Shown: positions 61,146-64,000 of the stretch, one piece after another
Layout: each line of letters starts with the position of its first letter
Numbering within the stretch: the stretch's first letter is position 1
Source of the DNA: GCA-2720975 sp964467985
GTDB lineage: Bacteria; Planctomycetota; UBA1135; GCA-002686595
NCBI GenBank assembly: GCA_964467985.1
Contig: CAYXTP010000017.1
Coordinates: 1-64,000 of the forward strand
Length of the DNA: 64,000 nucleotides
Direction: 5' to 3'
Made by a program: the position numbers and the translations under genes
The notes under the pieces: generated by a model
What the model saw: the letters and a program-made list of their open reading frames with translations, nothing else
The model's database searches: none
Told to the model about the DNA's origin: nothing

Positions 61146-62852
61146 ATGGGCTTGTTCTCAAGGAAGAAAGTGGAAGCCGGTGCGCAGCCCGGCGAACAGT
61201 CGGCCGCGTCCGTGCTTGCGGATCCCGAGAAACGCAAGCAGGTCATCTACGCCTACCACCAGCAAACGAAACACGGCCTGCACCGTTTTGCGGCCGGACC
61301 CCACGAACTGGACTGGGCCAACCAGCCCGATCCATTCCGGCGTTGGTTGGGCGCGCCCCTGATCCCCTTGGATCCGGTGGCACCCGCTGCCCAGCCCCGG
61401 TACGGGCAGGCCTTGAGCGAAGGGGGCGTGCCCGCAGCTGTGCTCGACAGGCGCTCACTTTCCCAATTCTTGTTCGACAGCTTGGCGCTTTCCGCTTGGA
61501 AAGAACTGGGAGACACGCGCTGGGCCTTGAGGGTCAACCCCTCGAGCGGCAACTTGCATCCGACCGAGGGCTACCTCCTGACGCCCGCCCTGCCCGGGCT
61601 CTGCGAGGCGCCGGCTGTCTTCCACTACGCGCCGCGCGAACACGGCCTCGAGCTGCGCGCGGAGATCCCCCAAGTCCTCTGGGAACGGCTCGCCCGGGGC
61701 TTGCCGCAGGGTGCGTTCCTCGCGGGCCTCACGTCCATCCACTGGCGCGAAGCTTGGAAGTACGGGGAGCGCGCCTTTCGTTATTGCCAGCACGACGTCG
61801 GACACGCGATCGCCACCCTCTCCGTGGCCGCTGCGGGGTTGGGCTGGAAGGTTGAATTGCTGGATGAACCTGGAACAGACGAATTGGCACAGCTGCTCGG
61901 CGTCTTTGCCGAGTCGGGACCTGAAATGGAACATCCCGATTGCCTGCTACGGATCACGCCCCAGGGCGAGGAGGCGGAGCTGGGGCCCATCGCTGAGGTG
62001 GCCCAAGAATTCGAGCGCTTGGACTGGCAGGGTCAGCCCAACGACCTGTCGGCCGAGCACGTGGAGTGGGACGCCATCGACCTGACCGCCCTGGCTTCGA
62101 TCAAGCCGCCCACGGAATCGCAAGGGCCATGGCAAGCACCTCCTTCGACGGGAGCCAGTGACCAACGGTCCAACTCACTACGCGAGATGATCCACCAGCG
62201 CCGCAGCGGTGTGGCCTTCGACGGCCGGACAGGAATGAGCGCGGCGGAGTTCTTCGAGACCTTGGAACGCACCATGCCGCGCGCCGGGCGGTTTCCCTTC
62301 AACGCTTTGGCGTGGAGTCCAAGGGTGCACCTGGCGATCTTTGTGCATCGCGTTGAGGGCCTCGAGCCCGGGCTCTACTGGCTGCAGCGCAATTCGGCTC
62401 GCCGCAAAGACCTGCGCGAGGCCTGTCGTCCGGAATTCCAGTGGGAGACACCCGAGGGATGTCCAAAGGACCTGCCCCTTTCCCTGTTGCTACCCAAGGA
62501 CCTGCGCGGTCCTGCGGTTCAGATTTCCTGCAACCAGGACATCGCGGGTCAGGGCGCGTTCAGCCTGGGCATGCTGGCGGATTTCGAGGCTTCCGTCGAA
62601 GAGTACGGCGCGTGGTTCTATTCGAGGCTCTTTTGGGAAACAGGCGTCTTGGGCCAGGTGCTCTATCTGGAAGCGGAGACCCTGGGCCTGCGTTCCACCG
62701 GCATCGGCTGCTTCTTCGACGATTCGATGCACTCGCTACTCGGACTAAGGGGCAAGACCCTGCAAAGCCTCTACCACTTCACTGTAGGCAAGGCGGTGGA
62801 GGATCCCCGGCTCACAACCCTGCCCGCCTACCCCGCCCCGCGCGGACGGTGA
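61146..62852 (+). CDS. SagB/ThcOx-type dehydrogenase with tandem nitroreductase domains
   Basis: 568 residues, ATG. Residues ~20-285 are a first FMN nitroreductase-like domain (RRSLSQFLFDSLALSAWKEL; WALRVNPSSGNLHPTEGYLL; REAWKYGERAFRYCQHDVGH; AIATLSVAAAGLGWKVELLD). Residues ~340-565 are a second, diverged copy (MIHQRRSGVAFDGRTGMSAA; LYWLQRNSARRKDLREACR; YLEAETLGLRSTGIGCFFDD; LRGKTLQSLYHFTVGKAVED). SagB enzymes oxidise azolines to thiazoles and oxazoles in peptide natural products, but many standalone tandem members have no precursor peptide or cyclodehydratase, and none is visible here. It follows the DUF255 gene by 21 bases and may be co-transcribed with it. Confidence 0.87.
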   Translation: MGLFSRKKVEAGAQPGEQSAASVLADPEKRKQVIYAYHQQTKHGLHRFAAGPHELDWANQPDPFRRWLGAPLIPLDPVAPAAQPRYGQALSEGGVPAAVLDRRSLSQFLFDSLALSAWKELGDTRWALRVNPSSGNLHPTEGYLLTPALPGLCEAPAVFHYAPREHGLELRAEIPQVLWERLARGLPQGAFLAGLTSIHWREAWKYGERAFRYCQHDVGHAIATLSVAAAGLGWKVELLDEPGTDELAQLLGVFAESGPEMEHPDCLLRITPQGEEAELGPIAEVAQEFERLDWQGQPNDLSAEHVEWDAIDLTALASIKPPTESQGPWQAPPSTGASDQRSNSLREMIHQRRSGVAFDGRTGMSAAEFFETLERTMPRAGRFPFNALAWSPRVHLAIFVHRVEGLEPGLYWLQRNSARRKDLREACRPEFQWETPEGCPKDLPLSLLLPKDLRGPAVQISCNQDIAGQGAFSLGMLADFEASVEEYGAWFYSRLFWETGVLGQVLYLEAETLGLRSTGIGCFFDDSMHSLLGLRGKTLQSLYHFTVGKAVEDPRLTTLPAYPAPRGR

Positions 62853-63068
62853 GGGATCGGAGGGAACCGCATCGGCGGGTCCTTCAAGACCCACAATGCC
62901 CCTGCCAGTGGGCCTGGGGAGGCACGAGCCAAGGCCAACCCCACTTGCCTGCCCGCAGGCCACGGATTCACGTGTCAGTCAGACTGCCGGCGTGGTGCTG
63001 GGTTTGTCTCCCTATCCGGCTCGGAATTCTCCTCTACCCGGATCCCTCTCGGTCTACCCTATGCGGTC

Positions 63069-63410
63069 ATGCAAGACCTGTCCCAGCGTGACTGCGTGCC
63101 CTGCCGCGGAGGCGTGCCCGCTCTTGCCGTGGCTGAGCAACAAAATCTGCTGGGCCGATTGGATAAGGACTGGCAAGTGGTGCAGGGCCATCACCTACAG
63201 CGCGAGTTTGTGTTCGATGATTTTGTGTCGGCCTTGGAGTTCACCGTGCGGATTGGGAACATGGCCGAAGAGCAGGGCCACCATCCGGACATTCACCTGT
63301 CGTGGGGCAAGGCCAAGATCTTGATCTGGACCCACAAGATCGATGGGTTGACCGAGAGCGATTTCATTCTCGCCGCCCGCGCGGAGGCCCTCTTCACACC
63401 TGGTGGCTGA
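63069..63410 (+). CDS. Pterin-4a-carbinolamine dehydratase
   Basis: 113 residues, ATG. The PCD/DCoH fold is complete: LDKDWQVVQGHHLQREFVFD, FVSALEFTVRIGNMAEEQGH, and the active-site signature with the triad EQGHHPDIHLSWGKAKILIW plus THKIDGLTESDFILAARA. It dehydrates 4a-hydroxytetrahydropterin to regenerate the cofactor of aromatic amino acid hydroxylases, or serves in related pterin chemistry. The N-terminal ~25 residues carry a CVPCRGG motif seen in several bacterial members. No hydroxylase gene is in the window. Confidence 0.92.
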   Translation: MQDLSQRDCVPCRGGVPALAVAEQQNLLGRLDKDWQVVQGHHLQREFVFDDFVSALEFTVRIGNMAEEQGHHPDIHLSWGKAKILIWTHKIDGLTESDFILAARAEALFTPGG

Positions 63411-63452
63411 GCAGATCGGCCGGCTGCGAATCTCTACAAACTCGTCGATCTT

Positions 63453-64000
63453 ATGCCTGCACGTATTGCCAGTCTGTTGCCCTCGGCTACTGAGATTGTC
63501 TGCGCGCTGGGCTTCCGCGAGCAGCTCGTGGGTCGCTCGCACGAGTGCGATTTCCCCGCAGGAGTGGGCGCCGTCCCGGTCCTGACACGCTCGCGGGTGC
63601 GCACGGACGGGACGAGCAAGGACATCGACCGCGACGTGCGTCAGATCTTGCGCGACGTGCTGGCCGTTTATGAAGTGGACGTGGACGCGCTGAAGGCCGC
63701 GGCTCCCACGGTTGTGGTGACCCAGAACCTGTGCGACGTGTGCGCGGTGTCCTTGGAGGATGTCGAACAGGCCTTGGAGGCGATCGCTGTCCCTGCCCAC
63801 GTTGTCAGCCTCTCCCCGACTCGCCTAGCTGACGTGTGGGAGGATCTACGGCGCGTAGGCGCGGCCCTGGATGGGGATGCCGCGGCGGAGGGCGTGGTCG
63901 CGGACCTCGAGGCCCGCGCCGAGCGTATCCGGACCCGTGCCCTTGCCGTCCCTGAGAAGCCAACCGTGCTGACCATCGAATGGACCGACCCCGTGATGGT
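63453..64000 (+). CDS. Cobalamin-type ABC substrate-binding protein (BtuF-like), 3' partial
   Basis: Open from an ATG to the window edge, 182 residues visible. BtuF/FepB-like helical-backbone binding fold: ARIASLLPSATEIVCALGFR, EQLVGRSHECDFPAGVGAVP, LKAAAPTVVVTQNLCDVCAV, and DVWEDLRRVGAALDGDAAAE. No signal peptide is present, which fits the branch of cytoplasmic-looking BtuF-like proteins (often annotated cobalamin-binding protein) rather than a classical periplasmic receptor. The C-terminal lobe is outside the window. Confidence 0.85.
   Translation, partial: MPARIASLLPSATEIVCALGFREQLVGRSHECDFPAGVGAVPVLTRSRVRTDGTSKDIDRDVRQILRDVLAVYEVDVDALKAAAPTVVVTQNLCDVCAVSLEDVEQALEAIAVPAHVVSLSPTRLADVWEDLRRVGAALDGDAAAEGVVADLEARAERIRTRALAVPEKPTVLTIEWTDPVM

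Noticed and set aside
1..64000. CRISPR arrays, insertion sequences, integrases, prophage genes
   Set aside because: No regularly spaced direct repeats, transposase or phage motifs were seen on either strand.

Overview
The window looks like a fragment of a Gram-negative, GC-rich genome, probably a Planctomycetota metagenome-assembled genome. The evidence is indirect. There are outer-membrane porins and lipoproteins, two sulfatase-superfamily proteins, three SGNH/SASA-type carbohydrate esterases (one fused to a ThuA domain), a ThuA/HEAT/VWA-rich secreted repertoire, and sulfatase C-termini of the ELKALGYVE type common in that phylum. Two 100-N scaffold gaps (53132-53231 and 60848-60947) show that it is a draft assembly. 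No 16S rRNA, tRNA or CRISPR array was seen, so the taxonomy is inference.

Layout. 1-6150 (minus strand): a TetR regulator with two copies of one operator (TGGAC-N6-GTCCA) and an export cassette of RND/MMPL transporter, LolA-like protein and outer-membrane barrel. 6150-15450 (plus): a palindromic repeat, a short ankyrin-like remnant, a lipoprotein translationally coupled to a giant AsmA/DUF748 protein, and a carboxypeptidase-regulatory-fold protein. 15469-16902: a formylglycine-type sulfatase. 17680-28385: a complete phosphate-starvation module (OprP/OprO-type porin, phoB, phoR, pstS, pstC, pstA, pstB, phoU) with PHO-box-like 11-bp direct repeats, a strong hairpin after phoU, and a secreted LamG-metallophosphatase. 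28541-43328: accessory hydrolases and hypothetical proteins (ThuA-SASA fusion, HEAT-VWA protein, zinc ribbon, AlkD-like protein, endonuclease/phosphatase lipoprotein, two more SASA esterases, a GT-C-like membrane protein, an alpha/beta hydrolase lipoprotein, a C69 dipeptidase).

43454-50857 (minus): a compact, overlapping histidine operon in the order yerC-like, hisG, D, C, B (fused phosphatase-dehydratase), H, A, F, IE, the order and fusions known from enterobacteria. A 22-bp palindrome lies in front of it, and a divergent YtrA-type GntR regulator plus a membrane protein lie on the other side. 52285-53614: an MddA-like methanethiol S-methyltransferase and a gap-truncated membrane protein. 53672-59444 (minus): a threonine-type sulfatase-like lipoprotein and an NAD-linked formate dehydrogenase. 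Its catalytic subunit is read through an in-frame TGA at the selenocysteine position, followed by a bacterial SECIS-like hairpin. This is the most notable item in the window.

59453-59744: a perfect 38-bp inverted repeat surrounds the divergent promoter region between the formate dehydrogenase operon and a DUF255/YyaL protein. 61146-64000: a tandem SagB-type nitroreductase, a pterin-4a-carbinolamine dehydratase, and a cobalamin-type substrate-binding protein that runs off the window.
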